A stretch of DNA of 64,000 bases from CAVONV01 sp963697355 (GTDB lineage: Bacteria; Acidobacteriota; Vicinamibacteria; Marinacidobacterales; DATDRI01): positions 124,001 to 188,000 of the forward strand of contig CAVONV010000002.1 of the NCBI GenBank assembly GCA_963697355.1. Reading direction: 5' to 3'. Below, one piece after another: positions 38,733-46,629 of the stretch; positions within the stretch are counted from its first letter, which is position 1, and each line of letters opens with the position of its first letter. The notes beneath the pieces were generated by a model that was not told the DNA's origin, made no database searches, and was given only the letters and a program-made list of their open reading frames with translations. The translations under genes were made by a program, and so were the position numbers.

Positions 38733-38855
38733 GGTGTGGCGCCCGATGGCCAGCGTTTCGTCATGGTTGAAGGCAGCAATGCAACATCGCGAACAAAATT
38801 GGTTTTTGTCTTGAACCGGTCCGAAGAGTTGAAGCGGCTCGCACCGACCAACTAG
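38733..38855 (+). pseudogene. C-terminal relic of a Ser/Thr kinase-WD40/TolB-type protein
   Basis: The frame reads GVAPDGQRFVMVEGSN, then KLVFVLNRSEELKRLAPTN before a TAG. This is the characteristic last 40 residues of large kinase-beta-propeller proteins common in acidobacterial genomes (consensus roughly DVSPDGQRFLM … VVLNWFEELKRLVP). Everything upstream of it is missing: the preceding gene is an unrelated metallo-hydrolase. It is therefore a 3' remnant of a deleted paralogue, sitting just before an intact kinase gene. A GGGGACAG half-element follows at 38862. Confidence 0.7.
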
Positions 38856-38940
38856 AATTGGGGACAGAAACCACGGCATCTGCTTTCAGTGCAATCGTTT
38901 ACGTGGTGACGGTCCTCAAGATTCGTTGATGAGTTAACAG

Positions 38941-41289
38941 ATGGAGAGGGTAGATCCGAGCGAGGGCCGGGTGCTATCGCACTACCGGCTCGAGCGCCGT
39001 CTCGGCGCCGGGGGGATGGGGGCGGTCTACCTCGCACTCGACTTGGCCCTCGGTCGACAAGCCGCCATAAAGATCCTCACGGACGCTTTTTCCGAAGAGC
39101 TCAAATCTCGTCTCTCACGCGAAGCGGTAGCAAGCGCTAGATTGCAGCATCCCGGCATCGCCACGTTCTACGAAGCAGGAGAGGTGGATGGCGACACATA
39201 CATCGCTATGGAGTACGTAAAGGGGCGGACCCTGCGGTCTCGTCTCAAGGACGGTGCCCTCCCGGCGCAGGAAGCCGTGGAGGTGGTCTCAGGGCTCTTG
39301 GAGGCGTTGGGCCACGCCCACGCGGCAGGCGTCATCCACCGCGACATCAAACCCGAGAACATCATGATCACTCCAGAGCGCGTCGCCAAGCTCCTTGATT
39401 TCGGCCTTGCTAAGCAGCTTGAGACGTTCCAAAACAGCGAGCTCCCCACGGCGACGGCGCTTACTCAACAAGGTATAGCTGTGGGGACCGTCGGTTACAT
39501 GTCGCCGGAGCAGCTCAAGGGAGAACCGATCGATCAACGGACGGATATTTTCGCGGTGGGGGCGGTTTTCTACGAGATTTTGACGGGTCGCCCAGCGTTT
39601 CCAGGACAGACAGCGCCGCAGCGAATTGCGGCAATCCTAGCCACCGAGCCCCCTCTGCCGAGCGGTCCCAATACCCGTCCGGAGCTCGTCCCAATACTGA
39701 TGCGAGCCCTTGCCCGGAATCCGTCCGAACGCTATGCGAAGGTGGCTGATTTCCTCGCCGAGTTACGCGGCATCGAGTCGAGAGCGGCAGTGGCGCCATT
39801 GCCGGATACCGTAGCGGTCATCGACTTTCAGAACGTTTCCGGCAATCCTGAGGACGATTGGATCGGAAGCGGAATGGCGGAGACCTTGGGCACCGATCTC
39901 GCATCGCTTCCAGGGATTCAGGTCCTGGCACGGGAGAAAGTTCTGAAGATGAATGCTGCGCTCGAATCGGATCGACCGGCATTTGATGCCGTGGACCTCG
40001 GTCAGGCGCTCGGATCCCGCTTGGTCCTTTCCGGCGGATATCAGCGCGTGGGGCCGGCTCTTCGAGTAACGATGCGAATGACCGACGTACCGACGGCACG
40101 TCTCATCTCGACGGAAAAGGTCGATGGATCGCTCGAAGGTATCTTCGAGATCCAAGACAAGCTCTCGCTGGCGGCGCGTAACTACCTCAATTTGAGTACG
40201 AGGCTGGATTCGAAACCGTCGGTGCCCAAGCTCGAAGCCTATGAGTGCTACTCGCGCGCCCGACGACTCTGGTATCAACTGGAGAAGGGATCCCTTGAGG
40301 AAGCCCAGGCTCTCTACGAGCGCGCCGTCCGGGATGATCCTCAGTACACACCGGCGTTAACGGGATTGGCGTCCCTTTACTCCATGAGGTTCACGTTTAC
40401 GACTTCATCTGAAGATCTCGACAAAGCTTCGGAGAGCGCACACCGCGCTCTCGAGATTGATCCATACCTATCCGAACCTCACGTATGGCTCGGCTACGTT
40501 TACCTTCGACAATGGCAACTCGAAGAGAGCTATCAGGAGGAGTGCCAGGCCATGGAGCTCGAGCCGTCGGCCCATTTCGCGCCATACTTTGGAGCCTGTG
40601 CCTTGTTAGCGGCCAACCGTTGCAAGGAAGCTCTCAAGCTCTATCAGCGGGCGGTCGAGCTCGACGGCCAGTGGGGTTGGGCTTGGTTGGGGCTTGGTTG
40701 GACGCATTTGGAGCTGGGCAATTTTTCCGAAGCTCGCTGGAGCGTGGAACAGGCCGTCGAAAAGGAGGTGCCGTCGACCCGAGGAGCCACGGTTGGTGCC
40801 GCCGGATTGCAGGGTGAAGTCTTGAGGCGCATGGGACTGTTGGAAGAGGCTCGCTCGCGGTGCCTCCAAGGCCTCGAGGCGGTGGAAAAAACCGACCACA
40901 TGTACCGCGACACCGCTCGCGGGATCTGCTTATGCGCATTGGGGCGTACGGCTCTCGAACAAGATGACGCGGCGGCGGCAACAGCGGCTTTTCGGCAGGC
41001 CGTTTCTCACTTCGAAGGACGGCCGCGCGCACTGGGTGGCGGATATCTGCTCGTTCAGGCGCTGGCAGGATTGAGTCGAGCAGGGATGGGAGGCGAGTAC
41101 TTCGAAAGGGCGTTGCAACTATTGGAGAAGCGAGAGGGGATGGACTTCAGTTGGTTCTGGTTGTGCTCGGACGGAGAGGCGCTGCTCGAATTGTCGAGAG
41201 CCGCTGCTGGTCTCGGTCGGATCGAAGAAGCCGAGCGTCTTTTGGAAAGGGCGCGAGAATCTGGAGCAACGGAGGAATGGAATTCGTGA
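38941..41289 (+). CDS. Ser/Thr protein kinase with TolB-like domain and TPR repeats
   Basis: A 782-residue kinase without a membrane segment. Kinase domain (about 13-280): glycine loop LGAGGMGAVYLALD, ATP lysine in QAAIKIL, catalytic loop VIHRDIKPENIMI, DFGLAK, and the activation segment ending GYMSPEQLKG. Residues about 283-420 form the TolB/FlgO-like domain seen in multi-domain cyclases and kinases (VAVIDFQNVSGNPEDDWIGS). The rest holds at least six TPR-like repeats (EAQALYERAVRDDPQYTPAL, EALKLYQRAVELDGQWG), likely a protein-docking arm. It is preceded by a kinase relic. Its stop overlaps the start of a CocE-type remnant. Confidence 0.9.
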   Translation: MERVDPSEGRVLSHYRLERRLGAGGMGAVYLALDLALGRQAAIKILTDAFSEELKSRLSREAVASARLQHPGIATFYEAGEVDGDTYIAMEYVKGRTLRSRLKDGALPAQEAVEVVSGLLEALGHAHAAGVIHRDIKPENIMITPERVAKLLDFGLAKQLETFQNSELPTATALTQQGIAVGTVGYMSPEQLKGEPIDQRTDIFAVGAVFYEILTGRPAFPGQTAPQRIAAILATEPPLPSGPNTRPELVPILMRALARNPSERYAKVADFLAELRGIESRAAVAPLPDTVAVIDFQNVSGNPEDDWIGSGMAETLGTDLASLPGIQVLAREKVLKMNAALESDRPAFDAVDLGQALGSRLVLSGGYQRVGPALRVTMRMTDVPTARLISTEKVDGSLEGIFEIQDKLSLAARNYLNLSTRLDSKPSVPKLEAYECYSRARRLWYQLEKGSLEEAQALYERAVRDDPQYTPALTGLASLYSMRFTFTTSSEDLDKASESAHRALEIDPYLSEPHVWLGYVYLRQWQLEESYQEECQAMELEPSAHFAPYFGACALLAANRCKEALKLYQRAVELDGQWGWAWLGLGWTHLELGNFSEARWSVEQAVEKEVPSTRGATVGAAGLQGEVLRRMGLLEEARSRCLQGLEAVEKTDHMYRDTARGICLCALGRTALEQDDAAAATAAFRQAVSHFEGRPRALGGGYLLVQALAGLSRAGMGGEYFERALQLLEKREGMDFSWFWLCSDGEALLELSRAAAGLGRIEEAERLLERARESGATEEWNS

Positions 41290-41549
41290 CACATTGTAAG
41301 TGTAGGATTGCCTTCGTCTTAGTTGTTGGTTTCTCGAGTGGGTTCGCCTCTGCCCAGGTTCCCAAGACGCCGTCGGGGCATCCCAGGGTGGAAGCTCGCT
41401 ACGTCACGATGCGTGATGGGGTGCGGATTGCCATTGCCGGCGCGGATAGGGACAATTTCGCCCGCTATCCGGCCACGGGTGAACCGACCTGGACCGTGGA
41501 GCGGAACAGGTCGAACGCGTCGAAAATCGTATTGCCGATGAATCGATGA
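41277..41549 (+). pseudogene. CocE/NonD-type hydrolase collapsed by in-frame internal deletion
   Basis: A 90-codon frame with a signal peptide (IAFVLVVGFSSGFASAQ), then VEARYVTMRDGVRIAI, the start of the alpha/beta-hydrolase domain of CocE/NonD (X-Pro dipeptidyl-peptidase) enzymes. Immediately after comes AGADRDNFARYPATGEP with TWTVERNRSNASKIVLPMNR, the extreme C-terminus of the same family. Roughly 500 codons, including the whole catalytic triad, are missing, and the join (around 41432) keeps frame. It starts 13 bases before the kinase stop with GGAGG upstream. It could still be translated as a small exported peptide, but it cannot be an enzyme. Confidence 0.72.
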
Positions 41550-41602
41550 CAATCGCCACTGGATCTTTGTCGTTGCAGTTGCTTAAGTGGGGACTGTCAC
41601 CA

Positions 41603-41959
41603 TTAGTCAAGCCATAGATTGCGGTCGAGGTCTTGCCAGACTTCAACCTTCATGCTGCTGTGAATGAAGAGGTCCTTGTAGTACGGATCGTTTTTCTTGT
41701 ACTCTTCGTAAGGGCCGGAGTAGTCGCTGCGGCGCTTCTTGTAGGCTTCGAATGCGGTCAGGCTGTCGTACTCCCAGACGACGAAAAAACGCCCCGACTC
41801 CTCACCGGCGATGGTCTTCACGAAGTATCGGAGACTCTTCCACTCCTTGAAGAGCTCGCGGTGATCGTTCACCCACTGAAGCCATTGGCGCATGGCGTCT
41901 TCTTGCTCTTTTTCCTTGCCCTGTTGGACGTGCCAGCTTTCGACTTCGAATATGGCCAT
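41603..41959 (-). CDS. NIPSNAP/Dabb-like small protein
   Basis: A 118-residue protein starting MAIFEVESWHVQQGKEKEQE, with FFVVWEYDSLTAFEAYKKRR, the beta-alpha-beta pattern of dimeric ferredoxin-like barrels (NIPSNAP or Dabb group). Such proteins bind small hydrophobic ligands or have no known role. There is no signal peptide. It follows a 70-residue Tat protein gene by 11 bases and is probably co-transcribed with it. It ends close to a GGGGACTGTC repeat copy at 41588-41597. Confidence 0.72.
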   Translation of the reverse strand: MAIFEVESWHVQQGKEKEQEDAMRQWLQWVNDHRELFKEWKSLRYFVKTIAGEESGRFFVVWEYDSLTAFEAYKKRRSDYSGPYEEYKKNDPYYKDLFIHSSMKVEVWQDLDRNLWLD

Positions 41960-41970
41960 GATTCACCCCG

Positions 41971-42183
41971 CTAGGAAACGAAACGAGCCCTGCCGAGCTC
42001 GCTGCCGTAGCGTTCCATGATCTCTTGGATCTTCGCTCGTGAACTCGACTCTTGGGAGCGCGGTCTCGTAGGTTGGGCTTCGCCGAGTGATAAAGTTGTT
42101 ATCACCGCACCACCAGCCATCAGAAACGCGCGACGGGATCGCTCTGTGGCCTTGGACTTCTTTTTCCGCCGACTAAGGTTCAT
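41971..42183 (-). CDS. very small protein with twin-arginine signal
   Basis: Seventy residues: SRRAFLMAGGAVITTLSLG is a clear Tat signal (SRRxFL) after a Lys/Arg-rich head. Only about 35 mature residues remain (ending AKIQEIMERYGSELGRARF). Start ATG has a strong AGGAGG site, so it is likely expressed. Tat export usually serves folded cofactor proteins, so a 35-residue passenger is odd. It may be a subunit that rides with a partner, or the stub of a truncated enzyme. It is followed by the NIPSNAP-like gene. Confidence 0.65.
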   Translation of the reverse strand: MNLSRRKKKSKATERSRRAFLMAGGAVITTLSLGEAQPTRPRSQESSSRAKIQEIMERYGSELGRARFVS

Positions 42184-42384
42184 AGATTCCTCCTAAACAA
42201 GTGCGTTGAATATAAGCGCTCCACTGCATAGGATCAACGATGTATGTGGAAGGCGGCAAATTGCGGCATCACGCAGGCCCGTGCATCATCAACTAGTGCT
42301 CCGCTATGACTGCGGACGGGTTGACTGCTTGATTGCTGCAGCCAAGTACACATTTACATTGAAGTCAGTGGAGGGGAAAGCACA

Positions 42385-43569
42385 TTGAACTGGGATGAAG
42401 TTCGTCAGCAGTTTCCGGCACTCGAAAAAAAGACGTTTCTCGACGCGGCTTGTGTGAGCTTGGCGCCCAGAAGGGCCGTCGAAGCGATTCAGAAGTTTCT
42501 AAACTCAGCGCTTTATTGCCCGGAGCGTTCTTCGACGGAGCACCACATCGTCATGGATGAGTTACGCGCTCAGCTTCGACCGGTGGCCGCGCGGCTGATA
42601 AATGCCGATGAAACGGAAGTGGCCATCGTCGAGAGCACGACGCAGGGTTTGAGCTTCGCCGCATCTGCGATCCCCTTGGAGGCCGGCGATAGGGTGCTCC
42701 TTTGTGACTTGGAGTTCTTGCAACTGGCTGTCCCCTGGTGTCAGATGAAAGACCAGCGCGGTATCGAGATCGACATGGTTCCGAACAGGAATGGGGTCAT
42801 TCTCGTCGACGACATTCGAGAACGGATCACGTCCCGAACGAAGGTCCTGGCGGTAAGCTCCGTTCAGTGGAGCAACGGTTTCAAGTGCGATCTGGACGCT
42901 TTGAGCGCCCTTTGCCGAGAAAAGGACATCTGGCTCGTGGTTGATGCAGTTCAGCAGCTCGGCGCCCTTCCCATCGATGTCCACAAGACGCCGGTCGATG
43001 TGTTGGTTGCGGGCGGACATAAATGGCTGAATTCCCCCTTTGGAACCGGGTTCCTTTACCTTCGTCGCGAAAGAGCAAGCTCCTTGCGGGCGCCGTTGGC
43101 AGGCTACCTCAGCGTCGAGCCGCCGGAGGGTGGTTGGGGACAGTACTTTCAAACGCCGACGATTACTCCGGTGCGCGACTACCGATTCGTTGATGAGGCG
43201 AGACGCTTCGAGATCGGGGGCACGGCCAACTATCCGGGTGCCATTGGACTGGCAGCCTCGCTGGAGCTCGTACACGAGATTGGTCAAGAGCGAATTGCCG
43301 CCCGTATTACGGAGCTCACCGATCACCTCATCGGCGGACTCGAGAAACGCGGCCTGGATGTTGTTACGCCTACCGATCCCGAGCACCGTTCGGGTATCGT
43401 CACTTTCAGTGTCGGGTCCGCGGAGCAGAACGTGGCCATGATGGAGCGTCTCTTGGATCAAGGAGTGCTCGTATCGGTCCGCTACACTTCCGGTGTTGGC
43501 GGTGTGCGGGTATCCTGTCACTACTACAATGTCCCCGACGACTTGGATCGCCTCCTAGAGCTTCTGTAA
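42385..43569 (+). CDS. class V aminotransferase (cysteine desulfurase-like)
   Basis: A PLP enzyme of 394 residues. TTQGLSFAASAIPLEAGDRV is the phosphate-binding region; WLVVDAVQQLGALPIDV has the PLP-ring Asp; VAGGHKWLNSPFGTGFLYL has the Schiff-base Lys near residue 212; FEIGGTANYPGAIGLAASLE follows. It resembles isopenicillin N epimerase/selenocysteine lyase-type members of class V. The mobile catalytic-Cys loop of true desulfurases is not evident, so the reaction is open. The apparent start is TTG 42385, with GGAGGGG 10 bases upstream. No iron-sulfur assembly genes are nearby. Confidence 0.87.
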   Translation: MNWDEVRQQFPALEKKTFLDAACVSLAPRRAVEAIQKFLNSALYCPERSSTEHHIVMDELRAQLRPVAARLINADETEVAIVESTTQGLSFAASAIPLEAGDRVLLCDLEFLQLAVPWCQMKDQRGIEIDMVPNRNGVILVDDIRERITSRTKVLAVSSVQWSNGFKCDLDALSALCREKDIWLVVDAVQQLGALPIDVHKTPVDVLVAGGHKWLNSPFGTGFLYLRRERASSLRAPLAGYLSVEPPEGGWGQYFQTPTITPVRDYRFVDEARRFEIGGTANYPGAIGLAASLELVHEIGQERIAARITELTDHLIGGLEKRGLDVVTPTDPEHRSGIVTFSVGSAEQNVAMMERLLDQGVLVSVRYTSGVGGVRVSCHYYNVPDDLDRLLELL

Positions 43570-43698
43570 ATCGTGACAATTCGGCACAAGTGTGAACTGG
43601 CTCATGCTTGATGATGGATTTTCGGCGTAAGCTGTATGTGTTAGCGGTCTTTGACCGAGAGTGGCAATCGCCCGAGCAATCAGGTGGCTCACGCGCTA

Positions 43699-43734
43699 GG
43701 GGAGAGCAGCTCACCCTCCTGAGTTGCTCTCCCC
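43699..43734. terminator. strong hairpin in aminotransferase downstream region
   Basis: GGGGAGAGCAGCTCA pairs with TGAGTTGCTCTCCCC over 15 bases with one G-T wobble and a 6-base loop. It lies 130 bases past the aminotransferase stop. The T run is missing, so it may be an RNA-stabilising or repeat hairpin rather than an intrinsic terminator. Confidence 0.5.
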
Positions 43735-43848
43735 ATTCAAGCTTGGCTGGCCCATTTTTATGTCCCACGGCGAGGCCGTTATGTGTATATTGGGTTTCTA
43801 GGCAGAAAACTCGATTGACAACTCTCGGCGGAGAGGAGACTTCGTGGG

Positions 43849-44367
43849 ATGATCTCTCGTTGTGGCAGCTCGACTCACCAAACGACACTCGCCGCCATCT
43901 GCCTATTCCTGTTCGCTTCTGTGGGTATCGCCGGGATGGACACGGCAGCTTCCTCTTGCTGGGAAGGCCCTGTTCCTGAGGGAGTCGAGCCCTGCAAGCT
44001 CATCAACAAGGGAGAGGACCTGGCATCCTCGATGGGGCACCAGGCGGAACAGCTGGTCCGGGAGCTTGCGACCGGACTCGACGTTGGAAGGAGCCTCCGG
44101 GTCCAAGAAGGCTTGGTACGCGAGCACCTGCTGTGGCAGTACGAGGACCTCACGAAGCGCCAGGTGGACGCATTGGTCTACGCCGCTGTGGCCGCACGTC
44201 TGGGAAAAACGGGAGAAGAAATGACCGCGCTTCGTCGTGAGCTCGAAAAGGAAGACGATCCTGACAAGCGCCGCTTCCTCGAGGGTCTCCGGCTCTTTCG
44301 TTCGCAGGCCTTGACGCTTCTTGTGCGTCTGTCAGTCGAGCTCGAAGAAGCCGATAACACGAACTGA
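43849..44367 (+). CDS. exported hypothetical protein
   Basis: A 172-residue frame with a signal-like segment (LAAICLFLFASVGIAGMDTA). The mature part is helical and strongly charged, with an N-terminal Cys pair (SCWEGPVPEGVEPCKLINKG). The helical body includes MGHQAEQLVRELATGLDVGR and DDPDKRRFLEGLRLFRSQAL. I recognise no family. The ATG at 43849 gives a 17-residue polar head before the hydrophobic part, and the real start may be later. DinB follows 92 bases downstream, so it is probably separate. Confidence 0.6.
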   Translation: MISRCGSSTHQTTLAAICLFLFASVGIAGMDTAASSCWEGPVPEGVEPCKLINKGEDLASSMGHQAEQLVRELATGLDVGRSLRVQEGLVREHLLWQYEDLTKRQVDALVYAAVAARLGKTGEEMTALRRELEKEDDPDKRRFLEGLRLFRSQALTLLVRLSVELEEADNTN

Positions 44368-44404
44368 GATTTGTCCGCCTGACTGCCTTCCACTATGATG
44401 TTAA

Positions 44405-44422
44405 TCCCGTTCGGGGACGGGA
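44405..44422. terminator. short hairpin upstream of DinB
   Basis: TCCCGT-tcgggg-ACGGGA lies 40 bases past the stop of the hypothetical gene and 38 before the DinB start. A weak candidate for ending the hypothetical gene's transcript. Confidence 0.3.
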
Positions 44423-44459
44423 CTGGCTAATCCTATCGTTCAATTCAGGAGGAGATTTA

Positions 44460-44957
44460 ATGACTATATCTGACGTCATGATGCAGGAGTTTCTTCACGA
44501 GTCCGCAACCACCAAGAAGCTGCTCGAGCGTGTTCCTGAAGACAAGCTCGATTGGAAACCTCACGAGAAATCCATGACCATGGGCCGCCTCGCCATGCAT
44601 GTGGCCGAGATCCCTGAGTGGACTGATGTAGTGGTCAACAATGAGTACTTTGATATGGCCGCTTCTGAATATAAGCCGACATCTTGCAGGAGCCGTGCAG
44701 AGCTCCTCGAAAAGCACGAGGCCAATGTCAGTAAGTTCAAGCAAATCATGGAAGAAACTGACGACGCTTCTCTAATGGAGCATTGGCAGCTCCGACAGGG
44801 CGAGCATGTCGCCGTGGATCTTCCCAAGGCGGCCGTCCTTCGATCCTTCGTATTGAGCCACATCATTCATCACCGGGGACAGCTTTCGGTCTATCTTCGT
44901 GAGAACGACGTTCCGCTCCCCGGGATCTACGGTCCCTCGGCCGACGAACGAGGTTGA
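44460..44957 (+). CDS. DinB family protein
   Basis: A four-helix-bundle protein of 165 residues in the DinB/YfiT superfamily. The three metal-binding histidines fit MTMGRLAMHVAEIPEWTD (first) and SFVLSHIIHHRGQLSVYLRE (second and third). LLERVPEDKLDWKPHEKS is the usual opening. Members include bacillithiol S-transferases and metal-dependent hydrolases, as well as many unknown proteins induced by DNA damage. No operon partner is seen. AGGAGGAG precedes the ATG; a hairpin at 45024-45053 ends the unit. Confidence 0.9.
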   Translation: MTISDVMMQEFLHESATTKKLLERVPEDKLDWKPHEKSMTMGRLAMHVAEIPEWTDVVVNNEYFDMAASEYKPTSCRSRAELLEKHEANVSKFKQIMEETDDASLMEHWQLRQGEHVAVDLPKAAVLRSFVLSHIIHHRGQLSVYLRENDVPLPGIYGPSADERG

Positions 44958-45023
44958 TCGCACTGGGCGGCCCTAGGTCACCTTGAGGCGCCGACGGTCA
45001 GGAGGAAGGATAAAGGAGAAAGG

Positions 45024-45053
45024 AGAAGCAGATTCTTGCCTGACTGCTTCTCG
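45024..45053. terminator. bidirectional hairpin between convergent genes
   Basis: GAGAAGCAG (45024-45032) and CTGCTTCTC (45045-45053) are perfect 9-base arms around a 12-base loop. The hairpin lies between the convergent DinB and serine hydrolase genes, 18 bases from the latter's stop. Confidence 0.55.
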
Positions 45054-45070
45054 CCGACTAGTGAGGCACA

Positions 45071-46498
45071 CTACTTCCTGACGAAACTTAGGTTTCGAAC
45101 TCGTCCTGCGTCGAGGATGAAGCTCTGGATGTGCTCCTTCTCATCGCGCACGAAGGTCATCTTGATCTGGTCTGCAGAAAGGACATCTTCCGCAAGCAGT
45201 CGGAGAGGAGTTGCTGGATTCATTTGGACCTGACTGTAGAGATCACCGTCCTCCATGAAAAGATGGTAGGTGACTTGAAGCTCTCCACTCCAATACTCTC
45301 CAGCGTAGTCCGACAGCGTCGCCGCCGAAGGCGAGTCGGTTTCTGAAGGTGCAGTCTCTACCTCAGGCGTTGCCTCGGTGGACTTGGGTCTCTGCTTGGG
45401 GGCTAGCTTGTCTTCCAGGTAGAGGTCCGCCACCTGGTCCGCTAACGGGCCGAGGTTGATGGCGTCCAGGTTGCACTCGATGGCGACGGAAAAACGTTCG
45501 CTTGGAAACCGAACCAGGTGGGAACGGTAACCGCCCAAGGCGCCACCATGACGGATGGTCTCGAGGCCGCGGTACTCTCCAACGTCGAGGCCAAAGGCAT
45601 AGTCGAGCTCTTCTCCGTCGTTCAGTCGACCCGGGGTTTGAAGCCTCTCCAGAAGTCTCGAATCACCTTTGCCGAGTCGGTTGTTATAGAAGTTTTGATC
45701 CCATCGGTACAGATCTTCGACGGTCGTGTAGAGCCCGCCGGAGCCGACGAGCGCGAACCGCGATCGCGTGAGCCCCCATCGTCCCTCGTCTAGTTCGAGA
45801 TGGCCTTCGGCTCGGTTCATGACGAGCTGGGAATGATCATCATGAAAATGAGAGTAACGCATAGCGAGGGGCGCGAAGATCTTTTCCTCAGCGTACTCAC
45901 GGAGTGACTTGCCGCTAACGCGCTTCACGATGACGCCCAGCAGAAAGTAGCCGGAGTTGCTGTAGAGGTGTTCGTCGCCTGGCGTGAAGTTGAGCTCTTT
46001 TTGTCGAGAGAGCAAATCCAGAACCTCTTCTTCGGACGTTGAATCAGCGAAGCTCTTTCCCGCAAGAGCCATGAGTGTAAGGTAATCCCGCAGCCCGCTG
46101 GTGTGATGGACCATGTGCCGGATGGTAATGGGACGGTCGTATGCGGGTATCTCGGGGACGACGTTTCGGATGTCGTCATCGAGGTCGAGCTTTCCCTCTT
46201 CCGCCAATAACGCAATGGCGGTGGCGACAAACTGCTTCGAGACCGAGCCGACGTAGAACACGGACGAGGGCGAAATCGCGATGCCATGCTCGAGGTTCGC
46301 CATGCCATAGCCCTTGGAATAGATGATGGAGCTGTCACGAATGACCGCCAATGCGCAGCCCGGTGAGCTCGTGTTGTTCCATGGGGCAAAGATCTCGTCG
46401 ACTTTCGATTGTATGGAGACATCCTCCCTCGGTGTTGCTTGGGAGAGAGCTCCGAGCAACAGCAGGGCCAGCAAGTGGGGCGTTAGTGATTTTCTCAT
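45071..46498 (-). CDS. class C beta-lactamase-related serine hydrolase
   Basis: A 475-residue exported enzyme of the S12/AmpC-like group. Signal: LTPHLLALLLLGALSQATPR. The nucleophile is in YVGSVSKQFVATAIALL (SxxK, about residue 88). The second element is YSNSGYFLLGVIVKRVSGKS (Tyr-Ser-Asn), and the KTG equivalent is RHGGALGGYRSHL (HGG). C-terminal to the enzyme is an extra beta-domain of about 110 residues (SDYAGEYWSGELQVTYHLFM), as in Pab87-like peptidases. It probably acts on D-amino-acid peptides or esters rather than giving drug resistance. Convergent with DinB. Confidence 0.9.
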   Translation of the reverse strand: MRKSLTPHLLALLLLGALSQATPREDVSIQSKVDEIFAPWNNTSSPGCALAVIRDSSIIYSKGYGMANLEHGIAISPSSVFYVGSVSKQFVATAIALLAEEGKLDLDDDIRNVVPEIPAYDRPITIRHMVHHTSGLRDYLTLMALAGKSFADSTSEEEVLDLLSRQKELNFTPGDEHLYSNSGYFLLGVIVKRVSGKSLREYAEEKIFAPLAMRYSHFHDDHSQLVMNRAEGHLELDEGRWGLTRSRFALVGSGGLYTTVEDLYRWDQNFYNNRLGKGDSRLLERLQTPGRLNDGEELDYAFGLDVGEYRGLETIRHGGALGGYRSHLVRFPSERFSVAIECNLDAINLGPLADQVADLYLEDKLAPKQRPKSTEATPEVETAPSETDSPSAATLSDYAGEYWSGELQVTYHLFMEDGDLYSQVQMNPATPLRLLAEDVLSADQIKMTFVRDEKEHIQSFILDAGRVRNLSFVRK

Positions 46499-46629
46499 GG
46501 TTCAGATTCTACCGTTCCCGGGCGTCTTATGGTAAGCTGTAAGCCTCTTCGGCGGCTCCTCGAGGCCGTGACCCCCACTGCGATGCCCGAGGATCCTTGT
46601 CGGGGCAACCGCTTGTCGGGGAGTCACTT

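Noticed and set aside
42562..43521. 319-codon minus-strand frame opposite the aminotransferase
   Set aside because: A shadow of the class V aminotransferase; the translation has no recognisable motif.
45071..46498. Antibiotic-resistance beta-lactamase
   Set aside because: Motifs fit the broad S12 serine hydrolase group; the KTG element is HGG and an extra C-terminal domain is present, so drug hydrolysis is not supported.
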